DNA from: a candidate division KSB1 bacterium
GTDB taxonomy: Bacteria; Zhuqueibacterota; Zhuqueibacteria; Thermofontimicrobiales; Thermofontimicrobiaceae
Length of the DNA: 64,000 nucleotides
Direction: 5' to 3'
Assembly (NCBI GenBank): GCA_034506395.1
Contig: JAPDPQ010000013.1
Span: 1 to 64,000 of the forward strand
Shown here piece after piece: positions 1 to 7,795 of the stretch; position 1 is the first letter of the stretch, and each line of letters opens with the position of its first letter. Under the pieces are notes generated by a model that did no database searches, was not told the origin of the DNA, and saw only the letters and a program-made list of their open reading frames with translations. Both the position numbers and the translations under genes were made by a program.

Positions 1-24
1 TCTGAATGTTTTTTGATTGGGGGT

Positions 25-57
25 CTGGGGGCGAAGCCCCCAGTCGAAAATTTTTTT
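25..57 (+). terminator. Terminator-like GC-rich hairpin
   Basis: An 8-bp perfect stem (CTGGGGGC / GCCCCCAG, 25-32 with 36-43) closes a GAA loop and is followed, after TCGAAAA, by seven T residues at 51-57. This is the form of a rho-independent terminator for a plus-strand gene lying before the window. GC-rich stems like this are also common as dispersed repeats, so the role is inferred. Confidence 0.5.
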
Positions 58-79
58 GTAAAAATAGGGTACAAATGCA

Positions 80-112
80 CCCAACACTTGTTGGGCAAAT
101 TGGCAATTTGCC
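80..112 (+). repeat. Two overlapping, mutually exclusive hairpins
   Basis: CCCAAC/GTTGGG (80-85 with 90-95) and GGCAAATTG/CAATTTGCC (94-102 with 104-112, one-base centre) share bases 94-95, so both cannot fold completely at once. They lie 22 bases before the Avd-like gene. The second has the same near-perfect palindrome design as the repeats at 640-799. A regulatory role is possible but unproven. Confidence 0.4.
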
Positions 113-133
113 TTACAAAGAGCGAAAAAACTT

Positions 134-400
134 ATGGCCGAAAAAGAGACCATCGTCACCAAAATGTATGACCTGGTGAAATATCTTATTCCCGTGGTCA
201 ATCGCTTTCCCTGCGATTACAAATTTACGCTGGGAGATCGCATCACGCAGCTCATATTGGACTTGTTAGAACATTATGTTGCGGCCTATTACACCACCAA
301 TCGCCAGGCCAAAATCAACCTGCTGGTTGAAGTTAATCTGGCACAATATGGTCCTTTTGGTTTACCATTGTTGATAGTTGCAGAAAACCTTAGTAGCTAA
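134..400 (+). CDS. Short four-helix-bundle protein, Avd/IVS-like, C-terminally truncated
   Basis: An 88-residue protein. The segment FPCDYKFTLGDRI followed by QLILDLLE (about residues 25-47) matches what I recall of the four-helix-bundle family that includes Avd, the accessory protein of diversity-generating retroelements, and the proteins encoded in 23S rRNA intervening sequences. Members are usually about 110-125 residues. Here similarity fades after VNLAQ (about residue 71) and the frame closes early, so the last helix appears shortened or lost. Avd binds RNA and reverse transcriptase in retroelements, but many family members occur alone with unknown function. No reverse transcriptase or adenine-rich template repeat is visible downstream, and anything upstream lies outside the window. 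The start ATG has no strong ribosome binding site. Confidence 0.6.
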   Translation: MAEKETIVTKMYDLVKYLIPVVNRFPCDYKFTLGDRITQLILDLLEHYVAAYYTTNRQAKINLLVEVNLAQYGPFGLPLLIVAENLSS

Positions 401-593
401 TGGGTAAAAAACCTCGCTGAACCTTATTAGCTTATTCTGGATCACTTCTCCTTTGAAAAAGGAAAATAAGGTTTAAAATGTGTCTTGTTTTTCGCTGGCT
501 ACTAAGGTTCTCACAACGGCCATTAGGCATTCGGGATTGAAATTGAAAAAATAACGCAGGTTGATAATAGCGAAATCTTTATAACCAAACCGT

Positions 594-625
594 CTTACCG
601 AATCCGCCACAGCGGATTAGGTAAG
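594..625. repeat. Imperfect palindrome in the aconitase leader
   Basis: CTTACC and GGTAAG flank ATCCGC/GCGGAT with a CACA loop and a two-base internal mismatch on each side. It forms a 12-bp interrupted stem just before the 39-bp repeat array and adds to an unusually structured leader. The remainder of 401-593 shows no gene or recognisable site. Confidence 0.5.
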
Positions 626-639
626 GAGTGATCTGGACC

Positions 640-799
640 GTAGGACAGGATACCATCCTGTCCCATAATAACTGAATTGTGTGTAGGACAGGTTGGCAAC
701 CTGTCCTACAATAACTGAAAAGTAGGACAGGTTGGCAACCTGTCCCACAATAACTGAAAAGTAGGACAGGTTGGCAACCTGTCCCACAATAACTGAATG
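640..799. repeat. Four tandem 39-bp units, each a 13-bp perfect palindrome plus spacer
   Basis: Units start at about 640, 683, 722 and 761; the last three are exactly 39 bases apart. Each holds GTAGGACAGGTTG, one G, and the matching reverse complement, then a conserved AATAACTGAA spacer. Units 3 and 4 have CCCAC in place of CCTAC. Unit 1 has a different core (GGACAGGAT / ATCCTGTCC) in which both arms changed together, which keeps the pairing and argues that the hairpin itself is maintained. The array ends directly at the GGAGG ribosome binding site of the aconitase gene, so the transcript leader would carry up to four hairpins. The unit resembles short palindromic elements dispersed in many bacterial genomes. 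Confidence 0.85.
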
Positions 800-810
800 G
801 AGGAAACTTC

Positions 811-2745
811 ATGGCAAAGAATTTGGTTCAAAAAATCTTACAGGCCCACCTCGTCAAGGGCGAATTAAAACCTGGTGAAGAAATCGCCATCAAAATCGAT
901 CAGACGTTAACCCAGGATGCCACTGGCACCATGGCCTATCTGCAATTCGAGGCCATGGGCATTCCGCGGGTGAAAACCGAGCTATCCGTCAGCTACGTCG
1001 ATCACAATACGCTGCAGACTGGCTTTGAAAATGCCGATGATCATCTGTTTCTCCAATCCATTGCTGCCAAATATGGCATCTATTTTTCACGACCAGGGAA
1101 CGGCATTTGTCATCAGGTGCATCTGGAGCGATTTGGGGTTCCTGGCAAAACGTTGTTGGGATCGGACAGCCATACCCCCACTGGCGGCGGCATTGGCATG
1201 ATCGCCATCGGTGCAGGTGGACTGGATGTAGCCGTGGCCATGGGCGGCGGGCCGTTCTACCTGGCCATGCCCAAAGTGGTGCTGGTGAAACTTACGGGCA
1301 AGCTGCAGCCCTGGGTCTCTGCCAAAGATGTGATTTTAGAAGTACTGCGAATTATGACCGTCAAGGGCGGCGTGGGCAAGATCATCGAATACGGCGGTGA
1401 TGGCGTGAAATGCTTGACCGTACCCCAGCGGGCGACGATCACCAACATGGGCGCGGAATTAGGCGCCACGACTTCCATCTTCCCCAGCGATGAAAACACC
1501 AGAGCCTTTTTGAAAAGCCAGGGTCGGGAAAAAGCCTGGCGGGAATTGAAGGCCGACCCAGACGCCGAGTACGACGAAGTAATCGAGATCGATCTGTCGA
1601 AATTAGAGCCTTTGATCGCCCAGCCGCATAGTCCCGATAACGTGGTCAAAGTGAAGGAGATCGCGGGAACAAAAGTTCATCAAGTGGCGATTGGCTCGTG
1701 CACCAATTCCTCGTACGTAGACATGATGACCGTGGCTGGCGCATTGAAGGGCAAGCAAATTCATCCCGATGTCAGTTTGGTGATCTCGCCTGGGTCGCGG
1801 CAGGTTTTGGAAATGATCGCACGCAACGGGGCATTGGCGGATATGATCGCTGCTGGTGCGAGAATTTTGGAATCGACCTGCGGTCCTTGCATCGGCATGG
1901 GCCAGGCGCCGCCGAGCAATGGGATCTCAGTTCGCTCATTCAACCGGAATTTTTTGGGCCGCAGCGGCACCAAAAGCGCCAGCGTCTATCTCGCCAGCCC
2001 GGAGGTCTGCGTTGCCACCGCCTTGGCCGGTGTGATCACTGATCCCAGAGATTTGGGCAAGCCGATCGTGGTAACAATGCCGGAGAAGTTTCATATTGAT
2101 GATCGGATGATCCTCCCGCCATCGGAAAAACCGGACGAAGTGGAGATCATCCGTGGGCCCAATATCAAGCCGTTGCCCATCAATAAGCCGCTGCCAGATA
2201 CCCTTGAAGGAGAATTATTACTTAAGGTCGAAGACAATATCACCACAGACCACATCATGCCTGCTGGGGCGAAGATCTTGCCGCTGCGGTCAAATATTCC
2301 AGAGATTTCCAAACATGTGTTCGAAGTAGTCGATGAAACTTTTCCGCAGCGGGCGCTGGAAAAAGGCGGTGGCTTCATCGTTGGCGGCGAAAATTACGGC
2401 CAGGGCTCTAGTCGGGAACATGCCGCGCTGGCGCCAATGTATTTGGGCATCAAATGGGTACTGACCAAATCGTTCGCTCGAATTCATAAGGCCAATTTGA
2501 TCAACTTCGGCATTCTGCCACTCACGTTCCAAGATCCAGCCGACTACAATAAGCTGGAGATGGGAGATCGATTGCGCATTCAAAACGTGATCGCTTCACT
2601 GCGCGCTAATAAGCCGCTGGTGATCGAAAATCTCACCCGAAAAGTGAACATCACCGCTGTTTACGACCTATCCGAACGGGCCAAGGAGATCATCATCGCT
2701 GGCGGACTATTGAATTACACAAAACAGCAGCATGCTGCTGCGTAA
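811..2745 (+). CDS. acn: Aconitate hydratase
   Basis: Aconitase interconverts citrate and isocitrate through cis-aconitate in the TCA cycle, using a [4Fe-4S] cluster in the cytoplasm. The 644-residue protein has the expected cluster cysteines: C297 in GSCTNSS, and C357 and C360 in STCGPCIG. Substrate-loop signatures GSDSHTPTGGG and SFNRNFLGRSG are present. The C-terminal swivel domain carries DNITTDHIMPAG, GENYGQGSSREHAA and KSFARIHKANLINFGILPL. The length matches the shorter, mitochondrial-type bacterial branch. ATG follows a good GGAGG site at 798-802 that abuts the palindrome array, so leader structure could affect translation. The next gene is over 250 bases away, so it is probably transcribed alone. 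The distinction from homoaconitase or isopropylmalate isomerase rests on length and fusion of both domains and is fairly secure. Confidence 0.95.
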   Translation: MAKNLVQKILQAHLVKGELKPGEEIAIKIDQTLTQDATGTMAYLQFEAMGIPRVKTELSVSYVDHNTLQTGFENADDHLFLQSIAAKYGIYFSRPGNGICHQVHLERFGVPGKTLLGSDSHTPTGGGIGMIAIGAGGLDVAVAMGGGPFYLAMPKVVLVKLTGKLQPWVSAKDVILEVLRIMTVKGGVGKIIEYGGDGVKCLTVPQRATITNMGAELGATTSIFPSDENTRAFLKSQGREKAWRELKADPDAEYDEVIEIDLSKLEPLIAQPHSPDNVVKVKEIAGTKVHQVAIGSCTNSSYVDMMTVAGALKGKQIHPDVSLVISPGSRQVLEMIARNGALADMIAAGARILESTCGPCIGMGQAPPSNGISVRSFNRNFLGRSGTKSASVYLASPEVCVATALAGVITDPRDLGKPIVVTMPEKFHIDDRMILPPSEKPDEVEIIRGPNIKPLPINKPLPDTLEGELLLKVEDNITTDHIMPAGAKILPLRSNIPEISKHVFEVVDETFPQRALEKGGGFIVGGENYGQGSSREHAALAPMYLGIKWVLTKSFARIHKANLINFGILPLTFQDPADYNKLEMGDRLRIQNVIASLRANKPLVIENLTRKVNITAVYDLSERAKEIIIAGGLLNYTKQQHAAA

Positions 2746-2939
2746 TTCAAATTTCATATTGGAGCGCGCTCATGTCTACGAATGAAGGCATCTATTCCTC
2801 TCATTGATAAACTGGCAAAAAGGACGGCCGCATCCGAGGCAGTGACAGGAAGAGATACATCGTTTTTTTGGTTTTCATGAATCGTGAAGCATTTGGGAAT
2901 GGAAACAAGCTTACTTTCACCCCAGTGTCTAAAGATTAA

Positions 2940-2970
2940 CCCGTGCGAATGTTTGAATCCTTCGCACGGG
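2940..2970. other. 10-bp inverted repeat between acn and the next gene
   Basis: CCCGTGCGAA (2940-2949) and TTCGCACGGG (2961-2970) form a perfect 10-bp stem with an 11-base loop. No T-run follows on either strand, so it is not a classical terminator. It lies about 20 bases before the ribosome binding site of the membrane protein gene and could be a leader hairpin or protein-binding site. Confidence 0.45.
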
Positions 2971-2998
2971 CAGAACATTTAACCGATCGGAGGGAAAA

Positions 2999-3646
2999 AT
3001 GGATCAGCGCACCATGAAAATCGTTTGGGGCATCATTATTATTTTGCTCGGCATTTTTTTGCTGCTACTCACCACAGATGTCTTGAAGATGAATATCAAC
3101 ACCTCGTGGCTCTTCAGCTTTTTGTTCCTTCTGGCATTCATTTTTTTCATCGGCATGTATATTTCACTAGGCCAAAAACAGTTCTGGCCATTGATTCCCG
3201 GTGTGATCATGTTAGGCCTGGCGTTATTGATTATCAGCGAAGCCATTGGTCTCACCAGCACGGTCGGCGCCGGGCTCTTCATATTGTTCATCGGACTCAG
3301 TTTTTTGGTCGTATATATCCTCCATCCAGCAAATTGGTGGGCTGTGATTCCCGCTGGTATGGTGGGCAGCGTTTCGCTATTGATTTTTTTCGGGCATTTG
3401 ACCGGGGTCGGATTGATGTTATTGGGTATGGGAACCACCTTTATCGCGCTTTACCTCATCTTATTGGGGACCGAGGATAAGCACTGGTGGCCATTGATCC
3501 CCGGAAGCATCTTGGCGTTCATGGGGCTCTTGTTTTTATTTTTCGGTCCGTCAGAATTCGGCAATTATGTGTTGCCCATCGCACTGATCATCATTGGGAT
3601 CATCCTGATCCTGCCAAGTCTCAGACAAAAGAAGATCAGCTCATAG
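2999..3646 (+). CDS. Small multi-spanning membrane protein with repeated WPLIPG motifs
   Basis: A 215-residue, very hydrophobic protein with about seven to eight predicted membrane segments. The motif FWPLIPG / WWAVIPA / WWPLIPG recurs three times at roughly 60-residue spacing (around residues 61, 118 and 162), each time followed by a hydrophobic segment, which suggests internal triplication of a two-helix unit. The N-terminal segment (IVWGIIIILLGIFLLL) resembles the LiaF/DUF5668-type membrane modules found near envelope stress genes, but I cannot assign it. An AGGAGGG-like site (GGAGGG, 2989-2994) supports the ATG. No function is evident from the neighbours. Confidence 0.75.
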   Translation: MDQRTMKIVWGIIIILLGIFLLLLTTDVLKMNINTSWLFSFLFLLAFIFFIGMYISLGQKQFWPLIPGVIMLGLALLIISEAIGLTSTVGAGLFILFIGLSFLVVYILHPANWWAVIPAGMVGSVSLLIFFGHLTGVGLMLLGMGTTFIALYLILLGTEDKHWWPLIPGSILAFMGLLFLFFGPSEFGNYVLPIALIIIGIILILPSLRQKKISS

Positions 3647-3760
3647 CATTTGGGAAAGGTTTAACGAGTATATTTAACTTGCCCAGAAAATTGTCAGGTG
3701 ATCACCCGAAAAATTAATTGGTCTCTGTTGCAAAAACCACAACTTGAATCAACAATATCT

Positions 3761-3845
3761 TTCCTGCGAATACAGGAATCTCGTTTCAAGCTGATCTTTA
3801 AACCAATTGGCAAAATGGACGCCTGCAGACGGAGGCATGACATTT
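3761..3845. repeat. Dispersed repeat, copy 1 of 3
   Basis: One arm, TTCCTGCGAATACAGGAA, is a short palindrome. About 45 bases later a second arm reads GACGCCTGCAGACGGAGGCATGACA. The same two-arm design recurs at 35203-35300, and the second arm alone, inverted, at 25928-25952. The element occupies the middle of the 3647-3987 gap, which otherwise shows no gene. An open frame across it (3698-3991) is a by-product of the repeat. Confidence 0.6.
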
Positions 3846-3987
3846 TTACCGTTTTTGTGAATTTTGCACCAAAAATGAATGAGATGATATCCTGCCTCAA
3901 TTTTGTGCTGGCGCGTCATGGTTACCATCATAGCTCGGGAAATAGTTTGATAGTTGGCGAATCGAAAAACTCACGCGAGGTAGCGTT

Positions 3988-4434
3988 ATGATGTCACTAT
4001 TTAAGAAGATCGAACGAATCATGATCTTGGCGCTCATTGTAATGATGACCATCGTGCTATTTCTTTCGATTATCGAATTGGGATGGATTTTAGCGATCGA
4101 TATTATCAGTGAGCCGCTTTTCATTCTGGAAATCCGCGAGTTGTTAGATATCTTTGGTCTATTCCTGCTGGTGCTCATTGGAATCGAGCTGCTGGATTCG
4201 ATTCGGACCTACGTCGCGGAGAATGTCATCCACGTTGAAGTGGTGTTGGTGGTGGCCATGATCGCCATTGCCCGAAAGGTCATCATTCTGGACATCGATA
4301 AATATTCAAGCCTGACTTTTATTGGGATCGCCAGTCTGATCCTTGCGCTCTCGGTGGCCTACTACTTAATCAAAAAGACCCATAAGCCGACTCATGCGAG
4401 TGATTCAAAAAATGGAGACGATGATATAAATTGA
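3988..4434 (+). CDS. PsiE-family phosphate-starvation-inducible membrane protein
   Basis: A 148-residue protein with four hydrophobic segments (about residues 10-30, 35-60, 75-95 and 110-128). The order ELLDIFGLFLLVLIGIELLDSI, then VHVEVVLVVAMIAIARKVIILD-like sequence, matches the PsiE family. E. coli PsiE is induced by phosphate starvation, but its activity is unknown. The C-terminus is short, hydrophilic and acidic (NGDDDIN). The corA gene follows after about 100 bases on the same strand, so both may be co-transcribed in a small ion or membrane group. Confidence 0.75.
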   Translation: MMSLFKKIERIMILALIVMMTIVLFLSIIELGWILAIDIISEPLFILEIRELLDIFGLFLLVLIGIELLDSIRTYVAENVIHVEVVLVVAMIAIARKVIILDIDKYSSLTFIGIASLILALSVAYYLIKKTHKPTHASDSKNGDDDIN

Positions 4435-4536
4435 AATTTTGGCGATCAGATTCGCCTGAGTCGAATGGATGACACTGGCACATGGCATTAAAAGCAGAAG
4501 TTGCTGCAGGCGCGCCATTCTTTGATGAGGTGATAA

Positions 4537-5607
4537 ATGAACATCGATGATGAAACAAAACGGAGCTCGGCAAAAATCGGACTTCCGCCTGGCTCTTTGG
4601 TCTATATTGGTGAGAAAAAAACAGAACAAACTCGCATCGAATTCATCGGCTATAATGATCACGAAGTGTTTCGCAAAACAGCAGATAATATTGAACAGTG
4701 TTTTTTCTGGAAAGAGCAATTCGATGTTGTCTGGATCAACATTGACGGGCTCCATGAGGTAGATGTTATTGAGCGGGTAGGAAAACATTTTAATATCCAC
4801 GCGCTGGTCCTGGAAGACATCCTTCATCCTCGGCAACGTCCCAAAGCTGAAGATTTTGGAAAATATTTTTACGTCGTGGTTCGATCGCTGAATTACGATC
4901 CTTCTCAAGAATTATTGGAGGAGGATCAAGTTAGCCTGTTGTTCGGCCTTGATTATGTGATATCCTTTCAGGAGCAACCTGGCGACGAACTCGACCCTGT
5001 GAGAGATCGGATCGCTAGCGGTCGCTTTCAGCTCAAAAAACGCAAGGCTGATTTTGTCGCCTACTCATTGATTGATGCCGTGGTCGATAACTACTTTCTC
5101 ATTCTGGAAAACATTGGCGAGAAGATCGAGTGGTTGGAAGATGAATTACTGGATCATCCGAGCAGGGAAACTTTGCAATCGATCCATCAACTTAAAACCA
5201 ACTTGATCCAACTTCGCAAATCGGTCTGGCCGCTGCGAGAGGTGATCGGCACGCTGCAGCGCAGCGAGTCCAATTTGCTCAGGAAATCCACCATGGTTTA
5301 TCTAAAAGATATCTACGATCACACCATTGAGGTGATTGATACCATCGAAACCTATCGGGATATGGTTTCGGCGATGCTGGACATTTACCTCTCGAACCTG
5401 AGCAATAAAATGAACGAAGTAATGAAGATGTTGACCATCATTGCCACCATTTTCATTCCGCTGACCTTTATCGCTGGGGTATATGGGATGAACTTCGAGT
5501 ATATGCCGGAGCTGAGATGGCGCTGGGGATATTTTATCATTTGGGGGATTATGATCGTTATAGGCTTTGGGATGGTTTTTTATTTTCGAAGAAAAAAATG
5601 GTTGTAA
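4537..5607 (+). CDS. corA: CorA-type magnesium/cobalt transporter
   Basis: An inner-membrane divalent cation channel. The 356-residue protein has the CorA plan: a large cytoplasmic N-terminal alpha/beta domain containing HALVLEDILHPRQRPK, long helices (about 150-290), and two C-terminal membrane segments (about 298-318 and 330-350). The selectivity motif YGMN is at residues 316-319 at the end of the first membrane helix, followed by the periplasmic loop FEYMPEL. The cytoplasmic tail ends in basic residues (RRKKWL), as usual. The ATG has an upstream GAGG at 4526-4529. The family also includes zinc and cobalt transporters, so the cation is inferred as Mg2+. Confidence 0.95.
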   Translation: MNIDDETKRSSAKIGLPPGSLVYIGEKKTEQTRIEFIGYNDHEVFRKTADNIEQCFFWKEQFDVVWINIDGLHEVDVIERVGKHFNIHALVLEDILHPRQRPKAEDFGKYFYVVVRSLNYDPSQELLEEDQVSLLFGLDYVISFQEQPGDELDPVRDRIASGRFQLKKRKADFVAYSLIDAVVDNYFLILENIGEKIEWLEDELLDHPSRETLQSIHQLKTNLIQLRKSVWPLREVIGTLQRSESNLLRKSTMVYLKDIYDHTIEVIDTIETYRDMVSAMLDIYLSNLSNKMNEVMKMLTIIATIFIPLTFIAGVYGMNFEYMPELRWRWGYFIIWGIMIVIGFGMVFYFRRKKWL

Positions 5608-5891
5608 TTTAGAAAAAATATCTGTAATTTTTCATCGGATGTGGAAGGCAGCAGTTAGTGTTCGCTACCGAGCAGGACATCGTGCTCATGGAAATCCACG
5701 ATGACTTGTTCCCAAATTTTGGTTTTCGATTCCATTTTTCAGCAATTAGAAAGCTTTTGATCAAATTTTTTTAAGAGCATCGTTTGAATTCATTTTTTGA
5801 TCTGAATGCAGTCCTAACTTCCGCAGCGCAAGGATAAATTACAGCGAGAATGGCATTCAAGAACCATACAACTTAATGAAGGAGGAATGAG

Positions 5892-7349
5892 ATGACGCGC
5901 AGAATCATCTTATCATCGTTCGTCAGCATCATGATGCTGGCGTTGATCATTTGGGCGATTTCCTGTGCGGTGAATCCCGTGACTGGGAAACGGGAATTTA
6001 TGCTTTTAACCGAGAGCGATGAGATCGCTTTAGGCCAGCAAACGGATCAGGAAGTGATTCAAACCTATGGGATCTATGACGACCCGCAACTCACAAGCTA
6101 TGTAACCGCGATTGGCACAAAAATGGGCAAATTGAGCCATCGGCCTAATTTGAATTATTCATTTAAAGTACTCGATACCCCAGTGATCAATGCGTTTGCT
6201 GTGCCTGGGGGCTATGTTTATTTTACCCGAGGCATTCTGGCGTATTTGAACGATGAAGCGGAATTGGCTGGCGTAATGGGACATGAGATCGGGCATGTGA
6301 CTGCGCGCCATACAGCGCAGCAGTACAGCCGCGCCACTATGGCCCAGTTGGGTCTTGGCATTGGATTCATGCTTTCCGAGACGTTCCGCAAATATGCTGG
6401 TTTGGCGCAATTCGGCGTCGGATTGCTGTTTCTCCGATTCAGTCGTGATAACGAACGCCAGGCCGATGCGCTGGGCGTTGAATATTCTTCCAAGGCTGGC
6501 TATGATGCCAACCACATGGCGGATTTCTTCGTCACTTTGGAACGATTGTACCCTGGGGAGGATCGCAGTGGCTTACCAGGTTGGTTCTCGACGCATCCGA
6601 ATCCACCAGATCGCATCGCTGCGATTAAAAAAGATGCTGCCAAATGGCAAGCCCAATTGCAGCTCCCCCAATATATGGTCAATCGCGATCAATTCTTGAC
6701 TAAGGTAGATGGGATCAATTTCGGCGAGGACCCCCGACAGGGTTATGTAGCGGGCAACACGTTTTATCATCCAGAGCTGCGGATCCAGTTTCCAGTGCCC
6801 GCAGGTTGGAAATTGAACAATACCCCATCTCAAGTTCAGATGTTCACGCAACAGCAAGATGCCGTGATGCTCCTTTCGATCGCCCAGGAATCATCTCCAG
6901 CCGCAGCGGCCAATAGCTTCGTGAACAATGCAAAAGCTGCCGTAAAAGCCAGCGAAGCGATTCAGGTCAACGGCCTTCCCGCATATCGCGTGATCTCCGA
7001 TGTCACGACCGAGCAAGGGGTGATTAGCCTGTCCTCCTATTTTATCCAGAAGGACAATAAGGTCTATGTGTTCCACGGCTACACTGGGCCGCAGCAATTC
7101 AACAACTATCTGCCTTCATTCAATCAGACCATGGGACAATTCAAACCGTTGAATGATCCCAGCAAAATCAACGTGAAGCCAGATAAGTTGGTGCTCAAAC
7201 GGACCACACGACAGGGCTCGCTCCGGAGCGCTCTTCAGGAATTTGGCGTGCCTCAGGACCAATTCGAAGCCATCGCCATCTTAAACGGAATGCAATTGGA
7301 CGATGCGCTTTCTGCAAACTCCCCGATCAAACTGGTCCAGCACAATTGA
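5892..7349 (+). CDS. Secreted M48-family zinc metalloprotease
   Basis: A 485-residue M48 peptidase of the BepA/LoiP-like group, which act on misfolded outer-membrane proteins in the periplasm. The N-terminus is a signal sequence ending in AISCAVNP; C26 could be a lipidation site, although the residue at -3 is not typical. The hallmark NPVTGKREFMLLTESDEI region follows. Zinc ligands are H131 and H135 in HEIGH, with E188 in NERQADALG. After the catalytic domain (about 35-265) comes a beta-rich region and a C-terminal segment (about 425-480, RQGSLRSALQEFGV...) often seen at the end of this subfamily. A GGAGG site lies at 5881-5885. A strong terminator 140 bases downstream suggests a single-gene transcript. 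Confidence 0.9.
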   Translation: MTRRIILSSFVSIMMLALIIWAISCAVNPVTGKREFMLLTESDEIALGQQTDQEVIQTYGIYDDPQLTSYVTAIGTKMGKLSHRPNLNYSFKVLDTPVINAFAVPGGYVYFTRGILAYLNDEAELAGVMGHEIGHVTARHTAQQYSRATMAQLGLGIGFMLSETFRKYAGLAQFGVGLLFLRFSRDNERQADALGVEYSSKAGYDANHMADFFVTLERLYPGEDRSGLPGWFSTHPNPPDRIAAIKKDAAKWQAQLQLPQYMVNRDQFLTKVDGINFGEDPRQGYVAGNTFYHPELRIQFPVPAGWKLNNTPSQVQMFTQQQDAVMLLSIAQESSPAAAANSFVNNAKAAVKASEAIQVNGLPAYRVISDVTTEQGVISLSSYFIQKDNKVYVFHGYTGPQQFNNYLPSFNQTMGQFKPLNDPSKINVKPDKLVLKRTTRQGSLRSALQEFGVPQDQFEAIAILNGMQLDDALSANSPIKLVQHN

Positions 7350-7490
7350 GGCAATGGGTTTAGAAATCTATGGCGTGATCCCTGGCGATTTTTAGAGCAA
7401 ACCGCTCCATCGAACTTGTGCGAACGGACATTTTTGCGATCCAAGTTGGCCCATTCATTTTGGTCATTTAAGCAACTGCCAGAGCAAATG

Positions 7491-7551
7491 ACCGAGCAGC
7501 GAGAGCGTTCGAAAATGATCGATAAAACGATCTTCGCTGCTCGGTCTTTTT
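7491..7551 (+). terminator. Rho-independent terminator after the M48 protease gene
   Basis: ACCGAGCAGCGA (7491-7502) pairs perfectly with TCGCTGCTCGGT (7534-7545). The loop holds a further GATCG/CGATC hairpin, and CTTTTT follows directly. The T-run is on the plus strand, so it terminates the protease transcript. The rest of 7350-7795 contains no gene I can support. Confidence 0.75.
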
Positions 7552-7795
7552 GATCGGCGATGAGAAATAACCGCTGAATCGAAGGTTGAGATCGCGACAA
7601 AACATATCCCAGTGGAGCCGAATTGGATGAGCTTTGCGATTGAATGGCTGGGTTTCAATATGGTAGGAGCGAAGTCATCCATCTATAAGCAATAGTCATC
7701 GGCGATTTTTTTGGGTGAGATCTTATTACTGGATCGTGGCGAGCCTTTCAGCGTGTCTGTTTTGCCTTAACTGATCATTTTTAAGTTAAGCGATG

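Noticed and set aside
401..593. Possible template or variable repeat of a diversity-generating retroelement after the Avd-like gene
   Set aside because: The stretch has no adenine-rich codon pattern, no paired copy in the window and no reverse transcriptase nearby.
579..812. 77-codon open frame on the minus strand with repeated CGTGCQPVLLF-type segments
   Set aside because: It is only the translation of the 39-bp palindromic repeat array.
3698..3991. 97-codon open frame on the plus strand
   Set aside because: It runs through the dispersed repeat and overlaps the start of the PsiE-family gene; the composition is not protein-like.
5655..5735. 26-codon minus-strand frame between corA and the M48 gene
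   Set aside because: It reads plausibly (ends in FHEHDVLLGSEH) but has no ribosome binding site and no family I recognise; it may be a gene remnant.
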